Source: Hydrangea macrophylla (taxonomy: Eukaryota; Streptophyta; Magnoliopsida; Cornales; Hydrangeaceae). From it: a stretch of DNA of 64,000 nucleotides. Shown in pieces: positions 23,471 to 36,117 of this stretch. Position numbers and translations under genes: made by a program. The notes beneath the pieces are model-generated. The model saw nothing but the letters and a program-made list of their open reading frames with translations, did not search any database and had not been told where the DNA came from. Location: assembly GCA_033977485.1 (NCBI GenBank), contig CM066988.1:30500001-30564000 (forward strand), in the 5' to 3' direction. Position 1 is the stretch's first letter. Each line of letters begins with the position of its first letter.

Positions 23471-24650
23471 TTAAAAGAACAAGTTAAAGAGCTCAAGAAT
23501 ATGGGTTTTGTACGTCCAAGTACATCGCCTTGGGGAGCACCAGTGTTATTCATGAAGAAGAAAGATGGGACACTTCGGTTGTGTATCAATTACAGAGAAT
23601 TGAACCGAGTAACTATCAAGAATAAATATCCCTTAACCCTGGATCATTGATTTGTTTGATCAACTATAGGGAGCTACAACATTTTCCAAGATAGACCTAT
23701 GGTCGGGATATCACCAGTTGAGGGTACGAAAAGAAGACATACCTAAGACTGCCTTTAGAACCCGATATGGTCACTATGAATTTTTGGTGATGCCGTTTGG
23801 AATGACGAATGCCCTGGTAGTGTTTATAGATCTGATCAACAGAATGTTCAAGCGTTATTTAGATCAATTAGTCATCGTCTTTATCGATGATATCTTAATC
23901 TATTCTAAGTCAGAAAAAGAACACGAGCAACATCTATAGATAGTAATGCAGACACTCAAGGACCATCAACTATATGCGAAATTCAGTAAATGTGAGTTCT
24001 AGTTGCAAGAAGTGAAATTTTTGGGATACAAGGTATTGTCTCAAGGAATTTCTGAGGATTTGTCCAAGATCGATGCTATGTGAAATTGGGGTAGACCAAG
24101 CAACCCTACAGAAGTTAGGAGTTTCCTTGGACTTGCAGGTTATTATAGGAGATTTGTCGAGGGATTCTCTAAAATAGCCGCACCATTGACCGGATTAGCC
24201 AAGAAGGCTCAGAAGTCTAAGTGGACAGAAAAACATGAGCGCGCCTTTCTAGAATTGAAAAAGAGACTCACTACTGCACCTGTACTAGCCATACCTAAGC
24301 CTAATGAGAAGTTCACTATCTTCAGTGACACGTCATATCAAGGATTAGGGTGTGTACTTATGCAAGATGGTAGAGTGATCTCCAATGGATCCAGATAGTT
24401 GAAGCCAAATGAATTAAACTACCCCATTCACGATTTGGAATTGGCAGTAGTGGTATTTGCACTGAAGATTTGGAGACATTATCTCTACGGTGAGAAGTTT
24501 AATTTGTTCTCCGATCACAAGAGTCTAAAATGTTTGTTCACACAAAAAGAGTTGAACATGAGGCAAAGCAGATGGATGGAATTGATTAAAGATTATGACT
24601 TCACGTTAGAATACCACCCTGGTAAAGGCAATGTGGTTGCTAATGCTTGA
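23470..24650 (+). pseudogene. E2 reverse transcriptase and RNase H
   Basis: RT motifs in order: [33 protein letters not shown], a frameshifted segment near 23640-23700, [20 protein letters not shown], then [14 protein letters not shown] with the catalytic Asp pair intact (about 23872-23914). RNase H region: [20 protein letters not shown], then SRQ-type [31 protein letters not shown] and the [30 protein letters not shown] block. Stops include HL(TAG), CEF(TAG), SR(TAG) and NA(TGA), at places where relatives have Gln, Trp, Gln or Arg. Not functional. Confidence 0.88.
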
Positions 24651-24929
24651 GTAGGCAAACTCGTGAGATAATTACCTCCCTAATGATTAGAGAATGGCGG
24701 GCGCTAGAGAAGTAGGCTGAGTTCGACGTGCAGAGTGCTGAGGTAGGAAAAGGATAACTTTTTGGGTGTCTTATCCTACAACCTATTCTTATCGATTGCA
24801 TCATTGAAGCACAGAAAAAAGATGAGAAGTTTCGGACATGGTTTATGAAAATGTCATAAAAGGATCTGATAGAATGGAAGGTGGGAAGTGATAGAGGATA
24901 CAGATGAAGAGACCGACTATGTTCACCCA

Positions 24930-26225
24930 ATTGTGGAAAGTTAAGAAATGATATTCTGGAGGAAGCACATAAGTCAAGATATACAGTTCATCCTGGGGAA
25001 GAAAATGTATAAAGACTTAAAAAGAAATTTCGCATGGGAAGGTATGAAGAAAGATGTGCCCGAATTTGTATCCAAATATTTGACGTGTCAACAAGTCAAA
25101 GCCGAACATCAGAGACCCTCAGGATTTTTGCAATCGCTACTTGTTCCTGGTTAGAAGTGGGAACACATAACCATGGATTTTGTAGTAGGATTGCCTAAAT
25201 CTCAGCTGAATCATGATGCTATTTGGGTAATTATGGATCGACTGACGAAGTTGGCTCACTTCATTACTTACACTATGACATACCCGGTACAACAGATGAG
25301 CCTGATGTACATATAACAAGTTATACAACTTCACGGTGTGCCTATGTCAATGTGTCAGACCGCGATGCACGTTTTACCTCTGGTTTTTGGGATAGTCTGC
25401 AAGAAGCTATGGGAACCTCATTAAAATTGATTACTTCTTTTCACCCTTAGAAAAATGGGCAAGCTAAGCGTGTTAATCAAATCATGGAGGATATGCTTAG
25501 GGCTTGTGTTATCGATTTTAAAGAATCTTGGGAGACACACTTGCCTTTGGTTGAATTTGCCTACAACAATAGCTACCACACGAGTATTGGGATGGCCCCA
25601 TTGGAAGCATTATACGGATGACTGTGTCGTTCTCTGTTATGTTGGGCAGAGGTTGGAGATATGGAGTTGTTGGGACCGGATTTGGTTAGAGAAACCAGCG
25701 AGAAAATTTCTTTGGTCAAGAAAAGGATGAGGATCGCCCAAAGCAGGTATAAGAGTTATGCCAATCTACGCCAAAGGTATTTGAAATTCAGCGTCGGAGA
25801 TCACGTACTTCTTAAGGTTTCACCGACCCGAGGAGTGGTGCATTTTGGACTCAAGAAAGGGAAGTTAGCCCCGCATTTCATCGGACCATTCGAGATATTG
25901 GATCGCATTAGGAAAGTGGCTTATCGACTTGCACTACCACCAAGATGTTTGGGATTCACAATGTGTTCCATGTGTGCATGCTGAGAAGGTACATACGGGA
26001 TCCCTCGCACGTGGTTAGTTTTGATGATATTGAGATGAGTCATAACGTTTCCTATAAGGAGAGACCCGTAAAGATTCTAAATGAGAGTGTCAAGAAGTTG
26101 AGGAATAAGGACATTCCGTTGGTAAAGGTTTAGTAGAATCACCATGACGAGAATGAAGTATCATGGGAAGTGGAAACTGATACGAGGAAGAAGTACCCGG
26201 AATTGTTTCAAGACAAGTTAGTCTT
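24930..26225 (+). pseudogene. E2 integrase with chromodomain-like C-terminus
   Basis: Zinc-binding part near 25005-25110 (KMYKDLKRNFAWEGMKKDVPEFV...YLTCQQVKAEHQRP). The core has HITMDFVVGLPKS, a shifted segment containing [12 protein letters not shown], and a damaged NGQA(E) region near 25455. The C-terminal part (25661-26133) has RYKSYANLRQRYLKF, VGDHVLLKVSPTRGVVHFG, KLAPHFIGPFEILDRI, then SFDDIEMSHNVSYKERPVKI and LRNKDIPLVKV, the chromodomain-like tail of Tekay elements. Many stops and frameshifts. Confidence 0.85.
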
Positions 26226-26262
26226 GATTTCGGGGGCGAAATCTTGTTTAAGGGAGGAAGGA

Positions 26263-29031
26263 TGTAACAAACTGCATTTTCATTTAATTATTCAATTGCA
26301 TTTCCATATTTGATCTGTATTCCTGATGTTATTTTAATTTGCAATTCTCGTGTTTTGAAATCTTATTATTGATTTAATTTCTTTATCAAAATTCTCGTTG
26401 AGGTCAAACTGTAATTTTTGTAAACATAGTAATACCTGTATCGGATTTCGAAATCTATATTTTTAAATGGTGAAAATAATTTCTTTTGACTCAAATTATA
26501 TTTTTATAGAATCGAAAAATTGTTTCTTATGACAAATTGGTTTTTCTGTATTTTTGAGGTGATCGCTGCACCCCGAAAATACCAGTTTATGTTCAAAATT
26601 GTCCGCACTGTGTTGGTCCCCCACAGTTTGGGAATCCCCACCAATCATGAAATGACACTTGCTTTTTGATCATTAATGCAAATATTCATTAGTTAGGATT
26701 GTTTGGATATTGTATTTGAGTGTGTGTTAACTTAGGGCCATAAGTTGTTTTACCCAAACAATGCAAGTGTTTCCCAAACAACTTGCTTGTGACTTGTTTA
26801 TGAGTGCTTTATGTGTGTGTATTAATTTGTACCTAGAGGCTCCATTTCCAAAACCCTTGATCCTGGCCTCCTATGAAGCTATACTTATCCCTTCACTTAA
26901 CTGTAGACCCATATAATCAATATATGTAAATCATATACGTATATATGTATATTCTATTTAGTATATTGATAACAAATCCAATTTGTAGAGTTTTGGTGAA
27001 AGAACTTGGAGCCCAAGTTCTCCAATTGGCTCTTCTACTTATATACAACACACACATTCTCACTATCTGATTTGTTCTTGCATCTGGGAATTTAGAGATC
27101 TAGAGAGTTAGGCAGAGAGAGTGTTTACAGAATATTTTAGAGAGAGAAAACTCAATCACCATAGCCAAGCTTGCAAGGAACTTCTAATTCTTGATTCTTT
27201 CTCAACAATTCTCTATTCTCTTATCACTGTGAGTATTTAGAACTCACTTAGAACATATTCCATGCTTAAATTACTATTTGTATTGATCGAATTGTAAACC
27301 ACCATTGTTAATTTCGTATGATAGCTTGAAGCTCAAAAATGGTGATTTTCCAAACTTAACCAAAATCCATTTTTAGAGATGATTTTGAAAGATTATAGTT
27401 CATAGAAGTTGTAGTTAAGATATTAGAGCCTAATTTATTCGTATCGTGACGTGTTTTAAAAACGAAGTTTCCGTCACCTCTCAAATTTTTGTAAAATCCG
27501 AGACCTACAAACCGATTCATATAAAATTGATTGGAGATTCTTAATCCTTGCGGAAAAACGAAGAGTTTCACATATTACATGTCATGTTTTCTTCTGTTTT
27601 GCAAAATTGGTCAAAATGGGTTTCAAAACTGAAAACAGGGAAAGTTTAGTACAGAAGACGAAGTCTCTGCATGAACTCGCGCGTGAGCGACTCGAGAGAA
27701 CGACCCCTCACACAAGCGGCCAGCAAGCATGACCTGTGTAATTTTTGACACTTGGAAAAGTTTTATAAGAAATTCAAAAAATGGGCATATCGCGCAAGCG
27801 GCTAGTAAGATGAGATGGTGCATTATTTTCAGTTTTTGTCTGTTTTCTGTTAAGGGGCTGTTTGAACTTATTTTTAACGGTTGTTAAGGTTCTATTTGGG
27901 AATTATACTAAATCAGAATACTATGCATTATGTATGGATTGTAAAAGCAATAAATTATGACTGAATTATCCTAGTTGTTCTTGTTTTTAGGTGCTTATAC
28001 ATTCTGTATAAAGTTTCATGTCATACATGTGGAGTCAGTTGTACATGCATGGTAAGTGATGGTCAGTATGGAAAAGAGTATGTGGTTGAGATTATGTTGT
28101 GGACACTCCCTGGTAAGTGTGTAGCAAAGTGTGATGTTTTGAGATTAGGGCTAGAGTATCTTTGAAATGCGACAGTGACAAAACTGGACACTTCCTAGCG
28201 CCCATGGTAGCGCTAAAGTGTGTGACGCTGACTTGGACATTCCCTGGCACCCATAGTAGTGCTAAAGTGTGGCCTACTGGACACTCCTTGACATGCATGG
28301 TATGGTCAAAGTGTGAGGCATTGGACATTCCCTGGTACCCCGTACTAAAGTGTGAGGCAAGCTGGACACTCCCTGGAACCCCTGTACTAAAGTGTTGTCA
28401 TCTTAGTGTTTCAAAGATACTGGAACGAGAGAGTTGGATGTTGTGTTGTCGAGAGAAAAGAGTTCGTACGATGAGAATGGTTGCATTGTTCGCACGCACG
28501 GTCACATGTTTAGTTGGATTGAAGATTTTAATATTATCTTTACTGTTTTATAAATTGAATTCACTTATATGGTTGATCTGCTGATTTATGAAACTGAAAT
28601 ATGGAAAATAGTAAATGAGCATGTTTTACCTTCGAGCATATGTTTTTAATACTCACCAGCTTCAATAAGCTAACAGCGTTGATGCACCCTGGACATTCGT
28701 GTCCAGGCTTTTTAGGTTATGATCCGGCAGAACAATACGATTATGCGAATTGAGAACAACTACCCGAAGAAGAATTTATCATTGTATGTTTTAAGTTATG
28801 AACTGGTATTGTAATAAGGATGGCTATAATAGATAATACCTATTGTTTTATTTGCAAGGCGGGTTGTGCCTTTAGTTAATCACATGCTGTAATAATTAGC
28901 AAGGTAGAAAATTTTATAAGCCTGGATTGCTCTACTCTGATTTATATTATTATTGTTCGACTTTTCATGACCAACGGGTCCATAAAGGAAAGTAAATTCT
29001 TTCCATATTTATGCTATGTCAGGGCGTGACA
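26263..29031 (+). repeat. E2 3' LTR (2769 bp)
   Basis: Preceded by TTAAGGGAGGAAGGA (polypurine tract). Starts TGTAACAAACTGC and ends AGGGCGTGACA before TSD TGAGG. Contains the full minisatellite (28101-28396) lost from the 5' LTR, and a GC-palindrome patch at 27677-27812. Confidence 0.93.
28101..28396 (+). repeat. E2 3' LTR minisatellite (six GGACA(C/T)TCC units)
   Basis: Units of about 38-46 bp after a longer first interval: (C)TGGACACTCCCTGG, then a CCCATGGTA-like segment, then CTAAAGTGTGAGGC. Unit starts near 28101, 28187, 28233, 28279, 28325 and 28363. Confidence 0.85.
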
Positions 29032-29036
29032 TGAGG

Positions 29037-30357
29037 TCCCAGAAACCGGTTTCTCCCTACTAATTGATTTCTAGTGACAAATTCTAGATTCCTTCTTTTC
29101 ATGCGATGTACAACAAATTAAGCTTGCGTATTAAACATATACACTTCCTACAGACAGTACATGTTCTCAGTAGTCCTAATAATCTATATAGATCCACTCT
29201 TGAGTTTATGTAAAACTATTAAAGCTCGTATCATAAGTTCAAAACATCATTTGTATGTTTGATACATAGAACAAATGCATGAGTCTGTTAATACAAATAT
29301 GATACTATCATGTATTCTCTGAGATTCATATATGAGGTCTCATGTAGATAAAAGTAAAGTACAACTAAGCAAAGCATAGAAATGAACATAATAGAAACTG
29401 CTCCCAGAAACCGGTTACTCCTAGAAACCGATTTCTCATGCTTGTTTCCAGAAACGGTTTCTAGCCACAAATCATACGTTTATGCAGTTTCTTGGCAGAC
29501 TGCTAAACTATGGGTTTTTATTATGAAACTCAACTTGCATGGCAAAGAAACCTTACAACAACATCATTAAAACATTACTAAACATTACTACATAATATAC
29601 AAGTTCTAAAGTGAGTTAGTAGACTCACCTAAACTTGAAATTAAGCTTGGGTGTTGGATTTGAGCTTAGGAGGCTTGAATTCAACTTCAATGGTGGAAGC
29701 TTATTCTTCTTCTAACTTCTTCACTTTTGGGATTCTTCTTAGCCTTCCAAAACTTCTTCTTACATAATCTAAGTTCCCATGGTAGTGTGTGTAAATATAT
29801 GGAAGTTTGTATGTGGAGTGTTAATGAGGGAGGGAATGAACACTTAATTTTTCTTATACTTCTCTTTTATCACTCCATATAATCTCTCATCTCGTAGCTT
29901 TCTCTGCATTTGTAGATTTTAGTACCCAAATAATGGAATGCAAGAATGCATGTAGGTTTATATAGAAGGTGGTGGAGGGATATGTGTCACCATGCATGTG
30001 CTAGGGTATACATGCATGGACAAGTGTCCTAGTGGTAGACAAGTGGCTTGGTGGTGATGCCACTTGGAGAGGGTGGTACATGGGCTGCCATGTGGCCGAC
30101 CATGGTAGGGCCTACCTTGGTTTTTGTGCCACTTTCTTAATTTGCATGCACAAGTCCTTATTATTTATTTCTAATGCCTGGGTGTATGGGACTAAGTTAA
30201 TTCTAATTACGATTGAGTCGATATTGTGCCTACTGTCTAGTTAGTATTATAACCAGTCGACACAGTCACATAATTAAAATGATAATATAATAATAAGCCA
30301 AATATGGAAATTAGTAAAACTGATTTATTAAACGTAGAGAAAATTACAGGAACTACA
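29037..30357 (-). repeat. E3 3' LTR, second part
   Basis: Continues E3's LTR after E2. On the minus strand the LTR starts TGTAGTTCCTGTAATTTTCTC at 30357, and its first few hundred bases are recognisably related to the E1 LTR (CGACTCRA.C.TAAT...TTAACTTAGTCCC). A minus-strand TATA, CTATATAAA, is at 29957-29965. AACCGGTT-type palindromes are at 29042-29065 and 29396-29465. Total LTR length with part one is 2992 bp. Confidence 0.9.
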
Positions 30358-31700
30358 TCTTCTACCACCTATTACAAGATTTCGTCCCCGAAATCAAAAC
30401 TAACTAATACTAAACAGAAATGGGAATTTCTCTTGCATCTTTGATTCAAGTTCCTAAGAAGCATCACCTTCATCATGATGTTTCCATTGAACCTTTACCA
30501 GTGAAATCTCTTTATTCCTTAGCTTCTTGATCTCATGATCCAAAATTCTTACAGGTCCTTTGATGAATGTAGCTTTCTTGCTCACCTCAATATCTTTGAA
30601 ATCAATCTCGTGTGTCGGGTTATGAATGCATTGCCTCAACATGCTAACGTGGAATACATTATGGACTCTTGACATCTTTGGTGGCAACGCCAATCTGTAG
30701 GCGACTTTCCTGATGCGCTCCAGAATTTCAAATGGTCTAATGTAGCGCGGTGATATCTTTTCCCACTTTTGTCCAAAACTTACAATGCCTCAAACTGGGG
30801 AAACTTTCAAATACACATGATCTCCAACTTCAAATTCCAGATCTTGTCGTTGTTTGTCCGCATAGCTCTTGTATCTTCTTTGTGCTGCTTTCATCCTTTC
30901 TTTTATCGTATTGATTCCCTTATTGGTTTCTTAAACTAAGTCTAGTTCCAGCAGTTTGCCATCCCCAACTTCAGCCCAACAAAAAGGTGATCGGCACAGC
31001 CTTCCATACAATGCTTCAAAAGGTGCCATCCCTATGCTTGAATGAAAACTATTGTTGTAGACGAACTCAATCAATGGTAAGTGAGTTTCCCATGAATCTT
31101 TAAAATCGATAACACATGCTCGGAGCATGTCCTCTATTACATGGTTTTTCCTTTCTGCTTGTTCATCGTTCTATGGGTGTAATGTAGAGCTTAATTTCAT
31201 AAATGTTCCCATTGCTTTCTGAAATCTTTCTTAAAATCCAGCGGTGAACCTCGAATCTCGGTTTGATACTATTGATACCGATACTCCATGTAATTGCACA
31301 ACCTATTGCAAGTATAGTCGACTCATCTTCTCGATAGGGTAGGTCATATTATAGGCAATAAAATGGGCTAATTTGGTCAATCGATCAACAAGTACCCAAA
31401 TGACATCGTGGTTTTGCTGAGACTTTGGCAATCCCATAATGAAGTCCATGGTGATATCCTCCCATTTCCATTCTAGGATCGGTAGTAGATGTAATAAGCC
31501 TGGTGGTTGTTGGTGTTCTGCCTTGACTTACTGACAAGTAGGGCACTTGGCTACATACTCAGCAACTTCCCTCTTCATGCCTTCCCACCAAAAATTCCTT
31601 TTCAGGTCTTTGTACATCTTGGTTCCACCAGGGTGAATAGTCATCCTTGACTTATGTGCTTCATCAAGAATGTCTTTTCTTAACCCATCCGTGTCAGGTA
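30358..31700 (-). pseudogene. E3 integrase with chromodomain-like tail
   Basis: Read from 31700 leftward: HKSRMTIHPGGTKMYKDLKR, NFWWEGMKREVAEYVAKCPTCQ (zinc-binding), then the core with WEDITMDFIMGLPKSQ, SNRDSRFTAGF and a damaged NDEQAE region, LPLIEFVYNNSFHSSIGMAP, FEALYGRLCRSPFCWAE. The C-terminal part 30454-30693 has PPKMSRVHNVFHVSMLRQC, IDFKDIEVSKKATFIKGPV and LRNKEISLVKVQWKHHDEGD. Stops and shifts throughout. The purine-rich region next to the LTR (about 30358-30385, TAGGTGGTAGAAGA on the minus strand) is the polypurine primer. Confidence 0.87.
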
Positions 31701-31979
31701 CACATAACATGTCCTTACATCTGAGGCCTCCGTCTGTTCCAATATTCCATTTAGTTAGATCCTTTGCTTTTGCCTTCTTGAACCATTTCCTGGATCCTTT
31801 GTTCTTCTTTTGAGATTTAAGTATCCGGTTAATGAGGGTTGGTTGTACCATAAGACATCCACAAGGTCGTTCATCACATGGTCTTGCTTCCTGAATGTCG
31901 AATTTTGTCAAAGCTTCTGAAGCTTTCCATTCCTTGATTAAAAATAAGGCAATTAACCTTCAGGGTTTCCTACTTAGAG

Positions 31980-33240
31980 CATCTGTAACTATATTTGCTT
32001 TACTGGGGTGATACTACAAAGTAAAGTCATAGTCCTTAAGTAGTTCCATCCAGCGTCGTTGTCTCATGTTTAGTTCCTTTTGAGAGAACAGGTATTTCAA
32101 GCTTTTGTGATTTGAAAACAAGTTAAACTTCTCTCCGTAGAGATACTGCCTCCAAATCTTAAGCGTGAAGACAATTACAGCCGATTCCAAGTCGTGTGTA
32201 GGATAATTCAACTCATGTGGCTTTAATTGTCTGGATCCATAAACGATCACCTTACCATTCTGCATAAGTACACATCCTAATCCTTGATACAAAGTGTCAT
32301 TGTAGATAGTGTACTAGTCACCATTCTTGGGTATAGCTAGCACTGATGCTGAGGTCAATCTCTTCTTTAGTTCCTAAAAGGTGCATTCGTGCTTGTCCTT
32401 CCACTTAAACCTCGAATCCTTTCTTGTTATCCGATTAAAGGAGATGCAATCCTCGAGAATCCTTCCACAAATCTCCTGTAATATCCAGCCAATATGAGGA
32501 AACTGCGTACTTCTAATGCGTTGGTTAGTCTATTCCAACTACATACTGTGTCTGTCTTTGTTGAGTCTACCAAAATCCCATTCTATGAAACTACATACCC
32601 CAAGAATTTAACTTCTTTCAGCAAAAACTCGCACTTACTAAACTTGGCATAGAGGCAATTTTCTCTAAGTATCTGAAGTGAAATTTGTATATGCTTCTTG
32701 TGTTCTTCTTCACTATTTGAATAAATGAGGATATCGTCAATAAACATAATGATGAATTGATCCAAGAAGGGCCTAAACACCTGATTCATCATATATCTGG
32801 GGCATTAGTTAATCCAAAAGGCATAATGAAGAACTCATAATGCCCATATCTTGTCCTAAAAGTTGTTTTGGGTATATCCGCAGGCCTAACGAGTAACTGG
32901 TGGTATTCGGATCATAAATCGATCTTCAAAAAGGTTGTAGCTCCTTGTAGTTGATCGAATAAATTATCTATCCTGGGGAGTGGGTAATTGTTCTTGACGG
33001 TGACCTTATTCAATTCTCTATAGTCAATATAGAGTCGAAGGTTTCCATCCTTCTTTCTAACAAATAGAACTAGGGCTCCCCAAGGTGACATGCTAGGTCT
33101 AATGAATCCAAGATCTTCTAACTCTTGTACTTGCTTCTTCAGCACTAGCATTTCTGTTGGGGCCATATGGTAAGGGGTCTTGGATAATGGTGTCGTTTTA
33201 GGTACTAGCTCAATACAAAAGTCGATCTCACGCTTAGATG
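31980..33240 (-). pseudogene. E3 RT and RNase H
   Basis: [62 protein letters not shown], then TRYGHYEF(F)[10 protein letters not shown] and [19 protein letters not shown] with the catalytic Asp pair present (about 32715-32755). RNase H at 32014-32292: [40 protein letters not shown] and [20 protein letters not shown]. Frameshifted between about 32310 and 32580. Non-functional overall. Confidence 0.87.
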
Positions 33241-33369
33241 GTAATCCAGAAATGTTCTGAAAGACATCTTTATAGTCTCGAACTATCGAAATCTGAGCGA
33301 TTGTCAATTCTGAGTTTTGTGGTTTCCATAGCAGCCAAGCGACTTGGAAAAAAGGCATCACTAGTACGG

Positions 33370-33770
33370 TTGCATTCAAAATAGAAGGGTGAACTCCCTA
33401 GTACTAAAAATGTGATCGACTTACTAGCATAATCTAACTTTGCATAATACTTAGTGAGCTAATGAATTCCTAGGTTTACATCGAATTCTTTCATAAATAG
33501 AACAATTAAATTTGCGGGTAGATTCCTATCCTCCAATGTCAAAGTGCAGTCCTTGTACACCCTTCCTAGCTTCACGGTCACTCCCAAAGGCAATACCGCG
33601 TTCAGAGCTACCTCAAGTGTTTGCGGTACTAAACCCAATCGTCGTACAATCTCAAAGGCAAAAAATGAATTTGTAGCAACAGTATCAAAAAGCGCTTTAA
33701 CTCAACTAGCATACAATGAGAGAGTACCTTCCAAGTTCTATTGTTCCTTTTCATCATAGCTGGCTGCCTC
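33370..33770 (-). pseudogene. E3 protease
   Basis: LFDTVATNSFFAFEIVRRLG aligns with LFDTGAALSFISxNTIRRLG of E2. The active-site Gly is replaced by Val (DTG to DTV), which would abolish catalysis. Downstream VTVKLGRVYKDCTLTLEDRN and VLFMKEFDVNLGIH match the family, with a stop where Trp is normal. Confidence 0.8.
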
Positions 33771-33844
33771 GGGTATGATGGCATTGAGTCTGCCCTTACC
33801 AATTTGTTCTTACCATAGTTGTAGCAAACAACATTAGCTCGATT

Positions 33845-34805
33845 GTTGGTCTTGGGGGCTATGCAGTCTCATCCATATGTCTGGGGATCCCACAATTGAA
33901 ACATCCATCCTTCTTGTTTCTGTTGTTTTTGGTTGGCACTTGTGGTGCGGGAGGTGCTGCATGCTTATCCCGGGGAAAGGTGGATGCTAGTTTCTTACCA
34001 CGGTTCCATGGATGTTTGCTTCCCTGGAAATGAGCCAAAGGTCTTCCTCTTGGTCCATTCTGGGGCGGGGGTTGTCGGTATGCCATCTGCTTCGAGCCCT
34101 GATAACCATCTCTTTCTAATCCTACTACCAACTTGACCAAAGCCTCGAAAGTTTGATTCAAATGTCCCAATGTCAGTTGCTGGAGGTGCGGATTGAGTCC
34201 TCAGTGAAACTTCTTGATCTTCTTTTGAGGAGTCTCAAACATGTGAGGGGAAAAGCGAACAGGCATTCAAATTGTGTTGTGCAGTCTCGCACAGTCCTAT
34301 TTCCTTGAGTTAACTTGATAAACTCCTTCTCTCCCTGGTCCTTTTCATCATTTTGAAAATCCTTTTCCAAAAATTTCTCTCAGAAGGTAGTCTAGGTCAT
34401 TCTTGTTGAAGCTTCTACTCTGATGGTTGCCCTCTTGTCTTCCCACCAATCGGTTGCCGCATATGTGAGCTAGAAAGTCGCAAGATGGCGCTTCTCCATC
34501 TTGGAGCATTTGATTGATTCAAAAATACAATCCATATCCCTCAGCCATTACTCTGCTCGCTAGGATTCACTGGTGCTGTTAAACCTATCAGGGCATAAAG
34601 CTCTAAATCCTTCAAGCAGTATATCACGTGTCTGGGGTGGAGGTACAATGGGGTGGTTGTTGTTGTTATTGTTTTCGTTGCCGTGGTTGTTGCCTATGTG
34701 ATCCAGATGCTATGGAACTGTGCCAAGTATCCCAGGAGGATCTATACCTTCCGGAATGGGATATTGTGGTCCTCCATTACGATTTCTTCTCGGTCTTCTT
34801 GACAT
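33845..34805 (-). pseudogene. E3 Gag
   Basis: ATG at 34805 begins MSRRPRRNRNGG, similar to the basic start of E2b Gag. Capsid pieces: WLRDMDCIFESIKCSKMEKR, EFIKLTQGNRTVRDCTTQFE, then after a frameshift GHLNQTFEALVKLVVGLERD. It ends in a basic stretch and a single knuckle CFNCGIPRHMDETA in which the last Cys is lost. Several stops where relatives have Trp or Gln. Confidence 0.83.
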
Positions 34806-35183
34806 CGTGTTTGTGTGCTAATGTACCTACATGAATATCTATTGGTTACTCTCATTGGTTACGAGATATATAAACGACCGGATGTATAGATAGCAATTCT
34901 AATATAAGTATAAAATACATTGACTATTCACATCATCATATAGAGCATCATATAAAGAAAACAAGTCTTCATTAACAACTTCAAATATTTGCATAGTACA
35001 ACATTGTTACAAAAACATTAACATGGAAAAGTGCGCATGCTGAATACTTACATAGTAAGGAATAGTACCAAAAATATGTACAAGGGGAAAGCCGTACACG
35101 TTACTACTACCACGTGTTACATGCCTATTCACGTAATTTATACACAAAAGATGGGCTACTATAGCCCTATTACAAGTAGAGAT

Positions 35184-36015
35184 CTAGATCCTGGGGATCC
35201 TATCCGAAAAGTCTTCCATGTCTGACTCATATAGTGGAGCGTCATCTTGAATCAGAATCTCCTCATACGGAACCCAGTACAAGTATGGGTCAAACTCATC
35301 GATCATCTCATCATCATCGTCATCCTCTAAGTCTTCCTCAAGATCATCCTCAACCTTTGGCCCTCCATCCTCCATGACTACCATCACTCCATCCTCGTCA
35401 ACATTCTCTGCTGGATCTTTATCACCACCAGACTCTACCGGATCCTCCCCAGCTATGTCTCCCTCGGGTGGCCCCTCATCCACATCCTCAGCTGGATTAA
35501 CATCCTCTGCGGGATGCATGTCCTCTACTGGATCCTCTCCATCGTCATCCTCCTCCATAACCATCTCTAGCTCATTGTTGTCCGACTCATCATCCTCATC
35601 ATCATCATCAGACTCATCCTCACCATCAGACTCAATGACTAGCTCAGCAGCTATAGGTGCATCAACTATGGGCTCCTCCGGTGGGGTGGTGGTATAAAGG
35701 AAGGTGGTCCAACGGGCAACGTAGGTTGTCAATGCCACTAAAAGTAACGACTCTAAAGGTATGGCAGTCCTGAGTTATATTGACTGCCTCTTGATGAATG
35801 AGTCTAAGTGTGCTCTCACGGTAGTGTGCCTTCATCTGTAAGATCACAGGATCTTGAATCCCCAATATGTTTATGTCATGCCACATGTTATCCTCCATAT
35901 ACTGTAGGGCACTTTGGCGAATCCACTAGTGATACAACACTGGGTCTGCGGGCTCTATGTGATCTGAGTATATCCAGTGTCCCCCAAATCCATCCCAGGC
36001 GTATAAAGGTTCCAT
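35184..36015 (-). pseudogene. ORF0 of E3: pre-gag FGGH/acidic protein
   Basis: ATG at 36015 gives MEPLYAWDGFGGHWIYSDHI, then EPADPVLYH, one stop (TAG), WIRQSALQYM and WHDINILGIQDPV. The stretch HIEPADPVLY is almost identical to the E1 ORF0. A frameshift near 35700 leads into a 150-residue acidic tail (35184-35738 open): SDGEDESDDDDEDDESDNNE, repeated PAEDV/PVE units, and EEDLEDDDDDEMIDEFDP. It lies directly upstream of gag, between it and the E4 insertion. Family not recognised; function unknown. The tail alone could be low-complexity drift, but the N-terminal identity to E1 is not. Confidence 0.75.
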
Positions 36016-36117
36016 GCTAACCTATCTAATACAAAACTATCATAAGGTCAATATCCTCATAAATAGAAGAGGTCTACGGTTCATAATTTAAGTGCGTAGG
36101 ACAATTAGTATACACGT
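36016..36117 (-). other. E3 leader up to the E4 insertion
   Basis: About 100 bp of untranslated leader. E4 is inserted after the target CACGT (36113-36117). The leader resumes at 56934, where 31 bp separate the duplicated target from the end of the PBS block. Confidence 0.8.

Larger units (their letters stand above)
14601..29031 (+). mobile_element. E2: Ty3/gypsy (Tekay/Del-like) element inside E3's LTR
   Basis: Ends TGTAACAAC...GGGCGTGACA with TSD TGAGG at 14596-14600 and 29032-29036. Order: 5' LTR, PBS, start of ORF0, an inverted partial sibling (E2b, 17484-22914), then protease, RT, RNase H, integrase and chromodomain-like tail, 3' LTR. Its own gag is missing. Pol has many stops. It disrupts E3's 3' LTR. 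Confidence 0.9.

Noticed and set aside
35374..35697. Ser-rich plus-strand ORF
   Set aside because: Exact antisense shadow of the acidic Asp/Glu tail of E3's ORF0.
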